Assembly: GCF_000717055.1 (NCBI RefSeq)
Contig: NZ_JNXI01000030.1
Location: forward strand, 92,539 to 156,538
Direction of reading: 5' to 3'
From: Streptomyces iakyrus
GTDB lineage: Bacteria > Actinomycetota > Actinomycetes > Streptomycetales > Streptomycetaceae
Length of the DNA: 64,000 nt
Positions 1 through 8,702 of this stretch are shown in pieces; positions within the stretch are counted from its first letter, which is position 1, and every line of letters begins with the position of its first letter. The position numbers and the translations under genes are program-made. The notes under the pieces were generated by a model. That model was not told the DNA's origin. It did no database searches and was given only the letters and a program-made list of their open reading frames with translations.

Positions 1-198
1 GCGCGTCTAGTCAGCCACGGGGAGCAATGATGACCAGCCCAGACGTCACGCTCAGCCTCCGATGCCGCGATGGTGCAGCGCACGAAGATCGATGGACGAG
101 AGTTTCAGCCGATCCCACGCACCCTGCCCCGTGATCGCACTGCACGTGCGACCCCGAAACGTGCGCGCACGGGAAGACCAGCCCCTAGACTGCGCGCT

Positions 199-852
199 AT
201 GTCCGATGCCGCAGAAGCCACGCCTCACGTCCGTGGGTCGTACGCGCGCGCGACATCTATCAAGCCTCTCGCTGATGTCGATCTGCTAGTTCAGTTGGGG
301 CCCATCCCGGGGGCGAGCCCTCGGGCCACGTTGCGGAACTTGCAGCTCGCCGCAATTCAGCTGCATGGCAAGCTCATCCGCCACGGGATCGTGGAGTTCC
401 CAGCTGGGTCAGGAAAGTCCCAATCGCTGGGCGCGCTGCTGCGCAGGGCCCTGGTCCTCAGGGACGCGAAGGCGATTCTTGACGAGGCGCAGGATCAGCG
501 GGCAACTGCTGATCTCGCCCAGCGTCTTCTCTCTTCCGCCGAGAAGGACACTCGGCTTCCGTCGATCACAACGCCAGTGAGTCGTTCGACGACGATCTGG
601 GGAGCCGGCCCCGTGCCAGCTCCCGACGAGTTGGCGGCGGCCAACGAGGCCGTCTCGCTGTTTTGGCTCGTCGCAGTAAACCTGCTCTCCGAGCATCTTG
701 CCTCAGGCCGCTATGAGTTGGGTTCTCACGCACCACCACATGAGTCCTCACCATGCGGGGTGATCGGCCTATCTGCGCCTCGGGTACCGCGGGCACCGGG
801 AGGACTGGCTGATCTGCCGGTTCTTTCCCACATGTGCGTGCTTGCCGCCTGA
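199..852 (+). pseudogene. Nucleotidyltransferase-fold protein fragment
   Basis: The reading frame from the ATG at 199 encodes, around residues 12-31, a stretch reading GSYARATSIKPLADVDLLV. This matches the GS...DxD signature of polymerase-beta-type nucleotidyltransferases, including the CD-NTase/SMODS group that makes cyclic oligonucleotides. What follows does not resemble the rest of any such enzyme I know: there is no clear third acidic residue, and composition drifts toward random GC-rich translation. I read it as the N-terminal stub of a decayed nucleotidyltransferase. No CBASS partner (effector, cap gene) is visible nearby, so assignment to a defence system is speculation. A strong hairpin follows at 862-884. 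Confidence 0.35.
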
Positions 853-861
853 GCTGTTCGG

Positions 862-884
862 CTACGGGCGCCTGACGCCCGTAG
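862..884. terminator. Intrinsic hairpin terminator
   Basis: CTACGGGCG and CGCCCGTAG form a perfect 9-bp stem around a 5-base loop (CCTGA), followed by TTTCG. It sits between the nucleotidyltransferase remnant and the small membrane ORF at 902. Confidence 0.6.
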
Positions 885-901
885 TTTCGAGAGGTACACC
901 A

Positions 902-1093
902 GTGGACGGCCTCACCTTGTTGGTGTTGGCGGTGGTTGGGCTCATCACTCTTGTGCTCGTGATGGGCGAAAGACTGGCCAGCGACGTCGAGCGGTTTTTC
1001 ACTACGTGGATCGGCGTCTTCCAGCGACTCCGTGGTCTTCTTCGGAGGCGGCCCCCTCCGAGTGGCCACAACAGCGAGGACGGTGATCGCTGA
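902..1093 (+). CDS. Small single-pass membrane protein, hypothetical
   Basis: GTG start with a GAGAGG ribosome site about 8 bases upstream. The 63-residue product has one hydrophobic segment (about residues 4-22) followed by a basic, arginine-rich tail, a typical small membrane-anchored peptide with the positive end inside. I do not recognise the family. It follows directly after the hairpin at 862-884, so it would need its own promoter. Being short, it could be a chance frame. Confidence 0.35.
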   Translation: MDGLTLLVLAVVGLITLVLVMGERLASDVERFFTTWIGVFQRLRGLLRRRPPPSGHNSEDGDR

Positions 1094-1149
1094 GCGACAC
1101 AGGGGACCACCACCGGCCTGTAGCAAGCAGACCGTCCAGCCCACACCGA

Positions 1150-1780
1150 TGAACTCCTACCCTCAAGGTTGCCCAAGCCAGCTGCCTCGTCGTCGGCATC
1201 GGATCCGGCAGGGGCGAGTGGCGCCTGCCTCGGTGCAGTTCGTGGTCGACCGTGAGGAAGAGGTCATCGTCAGGCCGTACGGACGCCCCGACCAGGACGG
1301 TGCAGTGCCCGTACGCGCCGAGGGCCTTGCTGCCGGCCGCCAGCTGCGCCCACCCCTCGCGGAGTCTTCTGAGTCCAACGTCGCCGCCCTTGGCCTCGAT
1401 CAGCCAGTACAGCTCCTCCGTCTCGTGGAGGACCCACAGGTCGGGCAGCTTCTTTAAGAATGCCGCCGGCTACCGGCTGGGCATGAAGATGACCGAGTGG
1501 GCCTGCCGATCGCTGCTGGGCCTTCTGCGGAGATCGAGGTCGACACTGCCCAGGACCGCGGGGCCTGGCGACTCGCAGTCAGACCGTACCGGGTGAACAG
1601 GTTCTCCAGCCCGGCACGCCGCTCGACGTACGACTCGCGCGGTCGGCGGGGACGGGCACGGTGCGCAGCTGCGCGGTGGGAGCCGGGATGCCGGGGTGTC
1701 ACGGGGTGTGCGCCGAGGTAGGCGTACAGCGGGGAGACGCGGGCGACGCGAGCGCAGTGCCAGGAAGGCGAGCATCTGGG
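1150..1780 (-). pseudogene. Remnant of a nuclease-like (PD-(D/E)xK-type?) protein
   Basis: On the minus strand the frame running down from about 1470 reads KLPDLWVLHETEELYWLIEA followed by KGG. This D...E-x-K arrangement is typical of restriction-endonuclease-fold nucleases, and sensible protein sequence continues for about 90 residues. The frame is interrupted by a TAG near 1470, and the plausible upstream part (ending SVIFMPSR) changes frame several times. No start codon or intact gene can be drawn. The nuclease assignment rests on one motif and is an inference. Confidence 0.35.
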
Positions 1781-1989
1781 CGCGGGCGGCACCGATGAGC
1801 GCGTCGTCGCTGTCGCCGAGGCGATCGCGCGCTGCGCTCGGTGCCGTGCGCGTAGACCGGATTCCAGGTCAGGCGCCGACTCTTGGCCCCCGGCAATCGC
1901 CATCGCCCGGCGCACCCCAGGACTGCGCGCCGAGGACCAGCCGCGCTGCGGCGGCGCCGGAAGCCGGCGGCGGCCTTCGGTGAGGGAGC

Positions 1990-3060
1990 GGTACCGGCCG
2001 CCGCGGTGGCCAGTCCGCCCGCAGGTCCTTGCAGGATCTGCTGCGGATCGTGCGCGCCCTGCCTGACCAGGGCCGGCTCGACGGGCGGCTGACGGACTAC
2101 CTCGGGCAACGTGGTCACGGCGTCAATGCTCAGCAGGCCGGACGCCCCGGGTATTCCGACCGCGAGTTCCAGGCGGTCATGGCCGCCGCCCGCTCGGACG
2201 TGGTCGCAATCCGCGACCGGCTCGCAGGGGGCGAGCGGCTGCTGGAGCAGTTCCTCACCGAGCCCGAGACTTGGCCGCCGCCGAGCGAGATCAAGGGGCG
2301 CGGCTGGAGATGATGGCGCGCACCGGCCGGGTCCAGGTGGACTATCGAGGACTGCCGGTGGGCGGCTTCCCGTTGGCCTGCTACGCCCTGGCGAGGCAGC
2401 TGTTCGTGGTCGACCAGGACCTCGCCCCGCTGCTGTGGTACGCGGCTGGCCTGAGCGGCCGCAACCCGGAGACCTTGAAGGAACTGCCCGCCACGCACCG
2501 GGTGGTGGAGAAACGGGCGGTGGCGGTGATGACGCTGACCAAGCGGCGCCGGGGCAAGGCCAACTCCCGCAGCACGATGCACTGGAGCGTCGATCCGGAT
2601 CCGGCCCCGGCAGCTGAAGGCGATGGGGAGTTTCTACCTGATGCTGCACCGGATGATGGCCCGCAGCCGGGCGTTCTCGGGCACCTCCTCGGTGTGGTCG
2701 ATCTGGGCAGGCAACGGCCGCAGCGCCGTCCGGCATGCCGCCACCGGCGGACACACCGGCCTGTTCGACGCCGAGCTGGCCCGCAAGCTCAAGCTCGGCG
2801 CGTGGGCGCAGCGCCACGGCTTGGTCGCCGACGACGGGGCACCGCTGGAGATGATGCTGACCCGCATGAAGAAGACGGTCGAGGCCCGCACGGCCAAGCG
2901 CGTGGGCGGGCATCTGCCGTCCGCACGGCTGACCAACACCGCGCAGACCTCCTACGCGCCCTACCTGCGGGCGGATCCGTTCATCACCGAGTGGGCCGCC
3001 GAGGTGCTCACAGAGGCGATCACTGATGCCGAACGGCACGCCCGCGAGGTCGTCGTCCGG
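1990..3060 (+). pseudogene. Integrase-associated hypothetical protein, frameshifted
   Basis: Three successive frames (ending 2313, then about 2290-2620, then from 2623) together read as one protein. A basic KRRRGKANSR segment is followed by FYLMLHRMMARSRAFSGTS and a C-terminal GHLPSARLTNTAQTSYAPYL region. From memory this resembles the large third protein of the tyrosine-recombinase trios found in Streptomyces, but the catalytic R-H-R-Y set is not evident. At least two frameshifts (near 2300 and 2610) mean it is dead as it stands. It probably marks an old mobile element next to the Ku stub. Confidence 0.45.
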
Positions 3061-3239
3061 CTGGGAGGGGCCGATGCGGGCGGTGCGCCAGCACACCGCC
3101 ATCACCGCCGCCCTGCCCCACCTGGCCGCCGAAGGACACGCGGCCGTCCTGCTCGCGCGCCCCGGGGCCACCGGGTGCGGGAGCACCGGAGCGCTCCTAG
3201 CCTGAGGGAAACCGCAGCTCACAAGGGAGGGCGGCCGTC

Positions 3240-3402
3240 ATGCCTCTCTGGAAGGGCCACATCAGCTTCGGTCTCGTGTCCGTGCCCGTGCCCGTGCCCG
3301 TCAGCCTGGTCCCGCCGAACCGAAGCACTACCAGCAACAACAACTACCAACAGGTGGGCGTCATCGTTCTGCGCCCGCCGAGCGAATCGCGACCTTGGTG
3401 AC
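3240..3402 (+). pseudogene. Ku-like protein, N-terminal stub
   Basis: An ATG preceded by GGGAGGGCGG opens a frame beginning MPLWKGHISFGLVSVPVPV. This matches the invariant start of bacterial Ku (x-WKG-x-ISFGLV-x-[IV]-P), the end-binding protein of non-homologous end joining. After about 22 residues the sequence turns into a short VPVPVPV run and unrelated residues, and it stops at 3402 inside the 3' end of the opposing hydrolase gene. It is a truncated copy, apparently cut where the hydrolase segment was joined. No ligD is present. Confidence 0.6.
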
Positions 3403-4194
3403 GAACTCTGCGATCGAGTCGTTCACGACCGCCTCTGCCTCGTCCATGATGAAGTGCCCGGCATCGCGAACGAGGACGGATCGGAAGTTCGCGATACGAC
3501 CGGCAAGGTCGTCCAGGTATGGCGTGGAGGTCTCGTCGCTGCGAACATGACGCATTGGGGTTGTGGCGTCGACGTAGGTCGCCTGCAGGGCGAGGACGGG
3601 AACGGTCGGCCCAATGCGGTCGATCGCAGTGTCGTACTCGTTGATGTCCCAGTGCTCGATGGCCTGACCGTAGCTCACAAGCTCCGGGGCAGGCGTGTGA
3701 TCGATTTCCGCGAGCATCTTGGCGCGGCCTTTCGCGTCCAGGTCGCTGTGCAAGGCTGCGAAGGTGTCTCGCAGGAAGCCCTTGAACTGCTCGTCCGCAA
3801 GAGCAGCAGGCTTGTCGGTACGATCGGCCCTCCTGCCCCCGTCGAGGAGAACGACACCGAGCGTGCGATCCGGCCGGTCTGCAGCTATCTGCAGCGCAAC
3901 GCGGGAACCGAGGCTATGACCGGCCACAACGACATCTCCGAGCTCGAGCGTCTCGATGAGGTCCTCGATGTCACGCGCCGACTGGTCGATGCTGAAGTCC
4001 GCATACTCGCCTGAGGATTCGCCATGACAGCGCTGATCCACGGCGATCACGGTGAACCGATCGCTCAGCCCGCGTGCCTGCGCGTCAAAGTCGGAACGGT
4101 TGCAGAAGCTGCCATGCACGAAGATGATGGCCGGTCGCTTGTCCCCATGGCTGTCGTAGGCGATGCGCGCGTCGGGGAAGTCGAGAAATGTCAC
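3361..4194 (-). CDS. Alpha/beta hydrolase
   Basis: A 277-residue alpha/beta-fold hydrolase. FVHGSF (oxyanion region), GHSLGS (nucleophile elbow, Ser) and a C-terminal AGHFIMDEAE (catalytic His) are all visible, with an aspartate expected between them. Size and motifs fit the esterase/lactonase/haloperoxidase-like group; the substrate cannot be told. I chose the GTG at 4194 because CTGGAGA lies 8 bases upstream and the conserved domain starts there. The frame is open further upstream but reads as low-complexity sequence. It is followed on the same strand by nothing functional; its 3' end touches the Ku stub. Confidence 0.8.
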   Translation of the reverse strand: MTFLDFPDARIAYDSHGDKRPAIIFVHGSFCNRSDFDAQARGLSDRFTVIAVDQRCHGESSGEYADFSIDQSARDIEDLIETLELGDVVVAGHSLGSRVALQIAADRPDRTLGVVLLDGGRRADRTDKPAALADEQFKGFLRDTFAALHSDLDAKGRAKMLAEIDHTPAPELVSYGQAIEHWDINEYDTAIDRIGPTVPVLALQATYVDATTPMRHVRSDETSTPYLDDLAGRIANFRSVLVRDAGHFIMDEAEAVVNDSIAEFVTKVAIRSAGAER

Positions 4195-4319
4195 TGTTGT
4201 GTCTCCAGTTCGAGATGGCGGGCGGCGCGGGTGCCCGCGCGTCAACTCGGTTGCGCGAGCGGGTTGCTTGTCGAGGCCCTGAAGGTGATGGCCGACTATC
4301 TCCTCAGCGGTCAATGAGC

Positions 4320-4964
4320 TGCCGCGAGTTCATTCGACGTCCGTGAGGACCACCTCGCCCATCCGGGCGTTGAGCACGCCGGTGAATTTCCTGATGCTCC
4401 AGCAAAAGTGCTTCCACCTCTTCGGTGGAGGCGTGCTCGCTGTCGAGCAGCGTCTGCCATGCCGTTGCCGGGAGCCGCCCGGGTGACACGGAGACGAGGC
4501 GGCGCAACGAGGGGAAGGCGGCTGTGGTCACCGAACCGTCCGCGCCGACCTGGAGATCGGCCGCGGCGTTGGAGAGGATGGTCTCGAAGTCGATGTTGAG
4601 GAAGCTCGGCTGGATGACGAACCTTGGCCTCGCTGTGCGAGAGCGGGTGGGTGAGTAAGCCCTTGAACCGTGCGTTGATCGACACGACCACGGCGCCGAG
4701 CTGGTAGGCCGCGAACACGGTCACCGCCCATTCCAGCGGATTCGGCGTTCACAGCGCGATCACGTCGCCCTTGCCGATGCCGTAGGCGCTGAGTCCGCCC
4801 GCCGCCCTGGCGGTCAGAGAGCGCATCTCGTCGAAGGTGACACGCTGATCCTCGAACACCCATCCGCAGCCGCCGGGCCAGCGTTCCGCTGCGGCGTCTA
4901 TGGCGGCACCGACGGTCAATTCCGTCAACGGCAGCGAAGCTGGAGGCAAAGGCACGGACGTCAT
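4320..4964 (-). pseudogene. Acyl-CoA synthetase (AMP-binding) fragment
   Basis: From the ATG at 4964 (GGAGG 11 bases upstream) about 70 residues match the N-terminus of FadD-type AMP-forming ligases: TVGAAIDAAAERWP, RVTFDEM, GIGKGDVIAL. A stop at 4749 interrupts the frame, then TPNPLEW-AVTVFAAYQLGAVVVSIN continues. The rest is scrambled by frameshifts and lacks the ATP-binding P-loop and the adenylation core. Only about a third of a normal 500-550 residue enzyme remains. Confidence 0.6.
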
Positions 4965-5096
4965 TGCGAGCGGCACCTCCCCTCTGGATCGATCGGGAAG
5001 CGGCGGCCGTCAGGGTGACCGTCGCTGATGTCGATGTTGGAGTCCAGCAGTACTCACGGGCAAGAGATTTAGGTTTCTGGCAGTCCCTCTGTCCGC

Positions 5097-5132
5097 GTAC
5101 AAGGTCACGCGCAATGACCCGTACAAGGCCAC
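5097..5132. promoter_or_regulatory. Direct repeat, possible operator
   Basis: GTACAAGGTCAC (5097-5108) and GTACAAGGCCAC (5121-5132) form an 11-of-12 direct repeat with starts 24 bases apart, about two helical turns. It lies upstream of the acyl-CoA synthetase remnant, in a gap (4965-5285) without other genes. A repressor site for the vanished fatty-acid ligase gene is one reading. Confidence 0.3.
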
Positions 5133-5285
5133 CTACAAAAGTCGGGTGCCACACCGAGGGGGTCGGCCGATAGCTGCCGAGCCAGGCCGGGCCGTTTCGT
5201 TGACTGCTTCCACGGTGTGGGCAGTGTGGACTTGAACCCGACGTATGAAAGGTTCTGGCGTGGCTGTTGCTCCGCCGGTTCAATG

Positions 5286-5861
5286 TCACCGTGTGTAGAG
5301 ACCGTCGAGGCGGCCGCGGGCCAGGACCGGGCCCCTCACGGTGGCGAGCACCGTTCGGGGCTTGGCTGTGTCCAGCGTTGCGCCGCCTACCGCCGAGGTG
5401 ATGGCGGTGGGCAGGGCGAACAGTTGGAAGACGTACCGGTGCACGCCATGTCCCTTGATCGGTTCGGGGCCCATGTAGCCGCGGCCCATTGTTGAGCGAA
5501 GTACCCGCACTCCCTGGACCGGACTGCCTGCGGCGTTCAGAGCTCCGGTGGGCAACGTGACGAGATCGGGTTCGAGTAGGGCAGCACAGTGGACGAACGG
5601 GGTGCGGGTGGGAGAGTCGATGTCCTCGACGACCAGCAACAGTTCGGCGGTGCCTTCAGGTGTGTCGTTCCAGGCCAAAGCAGGAGAGCGGTTCTCGCCG
5701 CCGGCGCGCTTACCGACGTGAGCTTTAGGGATGACGCTCTCGTGTGCGAAGTTGGCGCTGTGAAGGCCCAGCACCTCGGGGCCAGCCATGGCGGGGAGGT
5801 TCCAGGCCAGATTGGCTTCGCCGGCGCGCTTGTTCTTCAGAAGGGTTCCGAGGATCGTCAC
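5286..5861 (-). CDS. PEBP/YbhB family protein
   Basis: The 191-residue product resembles bacterial phosphatidylethanolamine-binding-protein-like (Raf-kinase-inhibitor-like, YbhB/YbcL) proteins. It has GENRSPALAWNDTPEGTAEL near residue 50, VEDIDSPTRTPFVHCAALL (the D-x-D-x-P...H ligand-pocket region), and a late HRYVFQLFAL segment. Start: GTG at 5861 with AAGGA 6-7 bases upstream. Function in Streptomyces is not settled; it is thought to be soluble and to bind small anionic ligands. The next gene upstream on this strand is a decayed metallo-beta-lactamase-fold tail. Confidence 0.75.
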   Translation of the reverse strand: MTILGTLLKNKRAGEANLAWNLPAMAGPEVLGLHSANFAHESVIPKAHVGKRAGGENRSPALAWNDTPEGTAELLLVVEDIDSPTRTPFVHCAALLEPDLVTLPTGALNAAGSPVQGVRVLRSTMGRGYMGPEPIKGHGVHRYVFQLFALPTAITSAVGGATLDTAKPRTVLATVRGPVLARGRLDGLYTR

Positions 5862-5977
5862 GACAGGTCCTTGTTGTAGTACGCAGGGGTGGGGCTGTTC
5901 GGGCGCGTTGCATGCCGAGCTGGCTATGTCGGGCGTGATGCTGCGCGCACGCGGTTGTCGGTTGGGCCGGTCCCTCA

Positions 5978-6175
5978 TCAGCGGACGGCCGTGAAGTCGG
6001 TCGGCCTCGGCCCTGGCAGCCGCGTGCGTTCTGTCAGGGCTCGCAGCCGCTGGGACATCTCGTTCACGGTCAGGCGGCAACGGCCACCGTGGCCTGGCAG
6101 GATCCATTCGAATCGCAGGCGTCCGGCCGTCCTGGCCAAGGAGGCGGCCGACTCGGTGTCAACAGCTTGACGCAC
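5978..6175 (-). pseudogene. MBL-fold hydrolase C-terminal fragment
   Basis: RFEWILPGHGGRCRLTVNEM followed by SQRLRALTERT resembles the C-terminal end of metallo-beta-lactamase-fold hydrolases common in Streptomyces (WVLPGHG...). Only about 60 residues are left. The N-terminal HxHxDH zinc motif is absent, so it cannot be active. Confidence 0.45.
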
Positions 6176-6187
6176 AGAGGTATGCGT

Positions 6188-7612
6188 CTACGCGGATGCC
6201 CTCCGGGGAATGGTGCGGTCCACGACAGAGACCAGGAGCAGGACCAGGCTGACGCCGATCATGATCCAGGCGATGAGGTGGATACCGGAGTCGCTGACAC
6301 TGGTGTGGAAGACGAGTCCGATGATGGCCGAGGAGGCGATCGAGCCGAAGTATCCGAAGGTGCGCAACAGGCCGGAGGCAGTGCCGAGTTGCTCGGGTGG
6401 GGCCTGGGCGTACAGGGCGGTCTGATTGCCCGCGGCGGCGAATCCCACCGCCAGCCCGAAGACGATCGTGATGATCACGACCCAGCCGATCCAGACCGAG
6501 GCGCTCAGCGCCAGCACCCCGGCCGCGCCGATCAGGCAGACGGTCGCTGCGGCGATGACGGGGCCGCGAACGAGGTTGCGTCGGGAAACCGGCGCAATGA
6601 TCAGTCCGGAGACCAGCGTCATGGGAAGCAACAGCAGACCGGCCTGGGATTCGCTGAGTCCCCGTACGCCCGAAGCCCACTGGGTGATGCCGTACAGGAC
6701 CACGTACTGACACAGCAAGGTCAGCCCGTAACGCAGGTAGGTACGGGAGAGCGGCTTGTTGGCGGCGAGCATCCGGACATCGAGGAAAGGCACCGGCGCG
6801 CGCAGCTGCCACCACACCAGGACGATCCACAACGCGACGGAGATGCCCAGCAGGAACCAGTGCGCGGTGGGCAGGAAGAAAAGGAACAGCAAGAGCGAGG
6901 TCATTGCCGCGGCAAAGCCGGCGATGCCACCGACGTCCAGGCGAACGGCCAGCTCACGCAGTCGGGGCCGATGCTCGAGCGGCCCGTCGGGCGCGACCCA
7001 GACCAAGGTGGCGACAAGAGCGAGCAGCGCGACCGGCACATTGACGAAGAACACCGAGCGCCAGCCGAGCGTGCTGACCAGGAGTCCTCCGACTGGCAAT
7101 CCGAGAGAGGCGGTGGCGATGCCGGCGATCTGCAGGCCGCCGAGCACACCGCCGGGCGGTCGGCTCAGGCCCGCGTCGCGCGCCCGGCGCTGGATGAGCA
7201 GCATGGCGGTCGGGTAGGCGCAGGAAGTGCCCAGGCCGATCAGGATGCGGCTGACCATCAGCGTGAGCAGATTTTGGGCAAATCCGCCGAGCAGGCCGCC
7301 GGCGGCCACCAGGATGATGCCGGCTATGAACACGCGGCGCGGCCCGAGGACCTCGGCGGTCTTGCCGGCGGTCGGCTGAGCGACAGCACTGGCCAGATAA
7401 AGGGCGATGACCAGAACCGCCGTCTGACCGATCGGCACGCCCAGGCCGTGCGCGATCGGAATCAGGGCGGTGGCAATCAGCGAGCTGTTGATGGGGTTGA
7501 GGGCCGAGCCGATGAACAAGGGCATGGTGAACCGCCACGAGAACGGGCGGTCCGGCGGGGGTTCGGTGTCGCGCGGGGCGACGGAGGCGTGTGCATCAGG
7601 TGGTACGGGCAT
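6188..7612 (-). CDS. MFS drug efflux transporter (DHA family)
   Basis: A 474-residue polytopic membrane protein of the major facilitator superfamily, with about 12-14 hydrophobic segments. It has the motif-C-like GTSCAYPTAMLL stretch and a loop 2-3 GPRRVF sequence typical of H+/drug antiporters. Length and layout suggest a DHA2-like exporter. ATG start at 7612. It lies 31 bases downstream of marR in the same orientation, so both are likely one transcript. The predicted role is export of a toxic compound sensed by the MarR protein. Confidence 0.85.
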   Translation of the reverse strand: MPVPPDAHASVAPRDTEPPPDRPFSWRFTMPLFIGSALNPINSSLIATALIPIAHGLGVPIGQTAVLVIALYLASAVAQPTAGKTAEVLGPRRVFIAGIILVAAGGLLGGFAQNLLTLMVSRILIGLGTSCAYPTAMLLIQRRARDAGLSRPPGGVLGGLQIAGIATASLGLPVGGLLVSTLGWRSVFFVNVPVALLALVATLVWVAPDGPLEHRPRLRELAVRLDVGGIAGFAAAMTSLLLFLFFLPTAHWFLLGISVALWIVLVWWQLRAPVPFLDVRMLAANKPLSRTYLRYGLTLLCQYVVLYGITQWASGVRGLSESQAGLLLLPMTLVSGLIIAPVSRRNLVRGPVIAAATVCLIGAAGVLALSASVWIGWVVIITIVFGLAVGFAAAGNQTALYAQAPPEQLGTASGLLRTFGYFGSIASSAIIGLVFHTSVSDSGIHLIAWIMIGVSLVLLLVSVVDRTIPRRASA

Positions 7613-7643
7613 GGCAGCTCCCGGTGGTGTCTGTTAGTTGGTG

Positions 7644-8102
7644 CTAGAGCAGGCCGGCGAGCCGCTCGATCAACGGGGCTGCGGCGGACAAGGTCTCGAT
7701 GTCCTTGTCGGTGAAGGAGTCCTTGAGAGCGGCCGTGACCTTGTCGTCCACGGCGTTGCGTCCCGATTGGATGGCCGTCCGGCCCTCCGCTGTGAGGCTC
7801 AGGATCGAGCGGCGTCCGTCCGTGGCGTCCGGGTTGCGCTCGACCAGGCCCAGTGCCTCCAGGCTCGCGATCGTCGCCCCCATCGCCTGCGGGGTGATCC
7901 GCTCTCGCCGGGCCAGGGCCGAGGTCGTCATCGGGCCGAGCCGATCGAGCCGCGACAGCGCGGTCAGCTGCGGATTGCTCAGATCACCGATCCTCGCCAC
8001 CTCCTGGAAACGGCGCGTGAACGCGCTGATGGCGATCCGTAGGCGGTTGGCGGTCTCACGGACGTCCTGCACCTCGCCGGTGCGGCTCTCAGCGGAACTC
8101 AT
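7644..8102 (-). CDS. MarR family transcriptional regulator
   Basis: A 152-residue winged-helix regulator. LSNPQLTALSRLDRLGPMTT and ALARRERITPQAMGATI form the helix-turn-helix, followed by the wing LVERNPDATDGRRSILSLT with the MarR-typical D-x-R-R. It probably represses itself and the MFS gene downstream until a small aromatic or drug ligand binds. The ATG at 8102 has no ribosome site. An AT-rich TTTAATAT lies directly before it, so the message may be nearly leaderless. Confidence 0.85.
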   Translation of the reverse strand: MSSAESRTGEVQDVRETANRLRIAISAFTRRFQEVARIGDLSNPQLTALSRLDRLGPMTTSALARRERITPQAMGATIASLEALGLVERNPDATDGRRSILSLTAEGRTAIQSGRNAVDDKVTAALKDSFTDKDIETLSAAAPLIERLAGLL

Positions 8103-8165
8103 ATATTAAAGCTAGGCTTAACAACCCAGGTTTGCAAAACCCAGCCTTCATAAATCCAAGGTGCC
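8103..8165 (-). promoter_or_regulatory. marR promoter/operator region
   Basis: Read on the minus strand, this unusually AT-rich stretch contains GGTTTTGCAAACC (arms GGTTT/AAACC), a TTGCAA -35-like box and AAGCCTAGCTT (arms AAGC/GCTT) next to TTTAATAT before the marR ATG. The nested dyads are what a MarR dimer would bind, and the site overlaps the likely promoter. Confidence 0.45.
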
Positions 8166-8702
8166 TGGTCCGCACGGTGACCCAGACGTGGGCGCCGACG
8201 CGACTGCAGGCGACGATCACCTGCCGGCCTGCGGAGTCGAGACGGTGGACTGGATCGGATGCAGGGTGCGCCAGCCCTTGAACCACCCACCTCGACGCCC
8301 TGCTTGACGTACCCGTGCACTCGGCCGTGAGGAGGAGCGATGTCGACGCAGGCCCGGACGTCGGGGCCGGGCAGCAGTGGGTGGGCCGGGCGAGTTAGGA
8401 AGTCGCAGTGCACGCGCCCAAGCGACGGGCTCCAGGTTCACGCCGCAGAAGTCGGTCTCGCCACGCATGCTCGCCCACCGCGCGAGCGGCAGCTGGATCT
8501 CGAAGCCGGCACAGTCAGCCTTGTGCGCGACCGACCACACGGTCGGCCAGTCGATGCGGTGCCCGCTCTGGAGCGCATCTCTGGTCTTGAGGCGACGGCG
8601 TGACGGACAAGGCATGTGCTAGCCCGTCACGACGTCGGCCATGGGCGGGGCAGCGCGCTTCAGATGAGAAGGCCCCTGCCGGTCCCCTCATGGGCGTTGC
8701 GG
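8166..8702. other. No recognisable gene
   Basis: Open frames here are short and compositionally random. One minus-strand stretch around 8420-8520 (ending GVNLEPVAWAR) has protein-like character, but it has no start and I could not assign it. Confidence 0.4.

Noticed and set aside
365..450. GSGKS in the 199-852 frame considered as a Walker A motif
   Set aside because: No hydrophobic strand before it and no Walker B after it; probably chance.
862..884. Hairpin considered as an attachment site or transposon end
   Set aside because: No direct repeat or matching partner seen elsewhere; a terminator explains it.
1699..3222. Long minus-strand open frame of about 500 codons
   Set aside because: Composition is Arg/Pro/Gly-rich without domain patterns. 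It is the shadow of the plus-strand integrase-associated remnant in GC-rich DNA.
6089..7714. Plus-strand open frame of 541 codons across the MFS gene
   Set aside because: Asp/Gly/Gln/Arg-rich, low-complexity antisense of a clear transporter gene.
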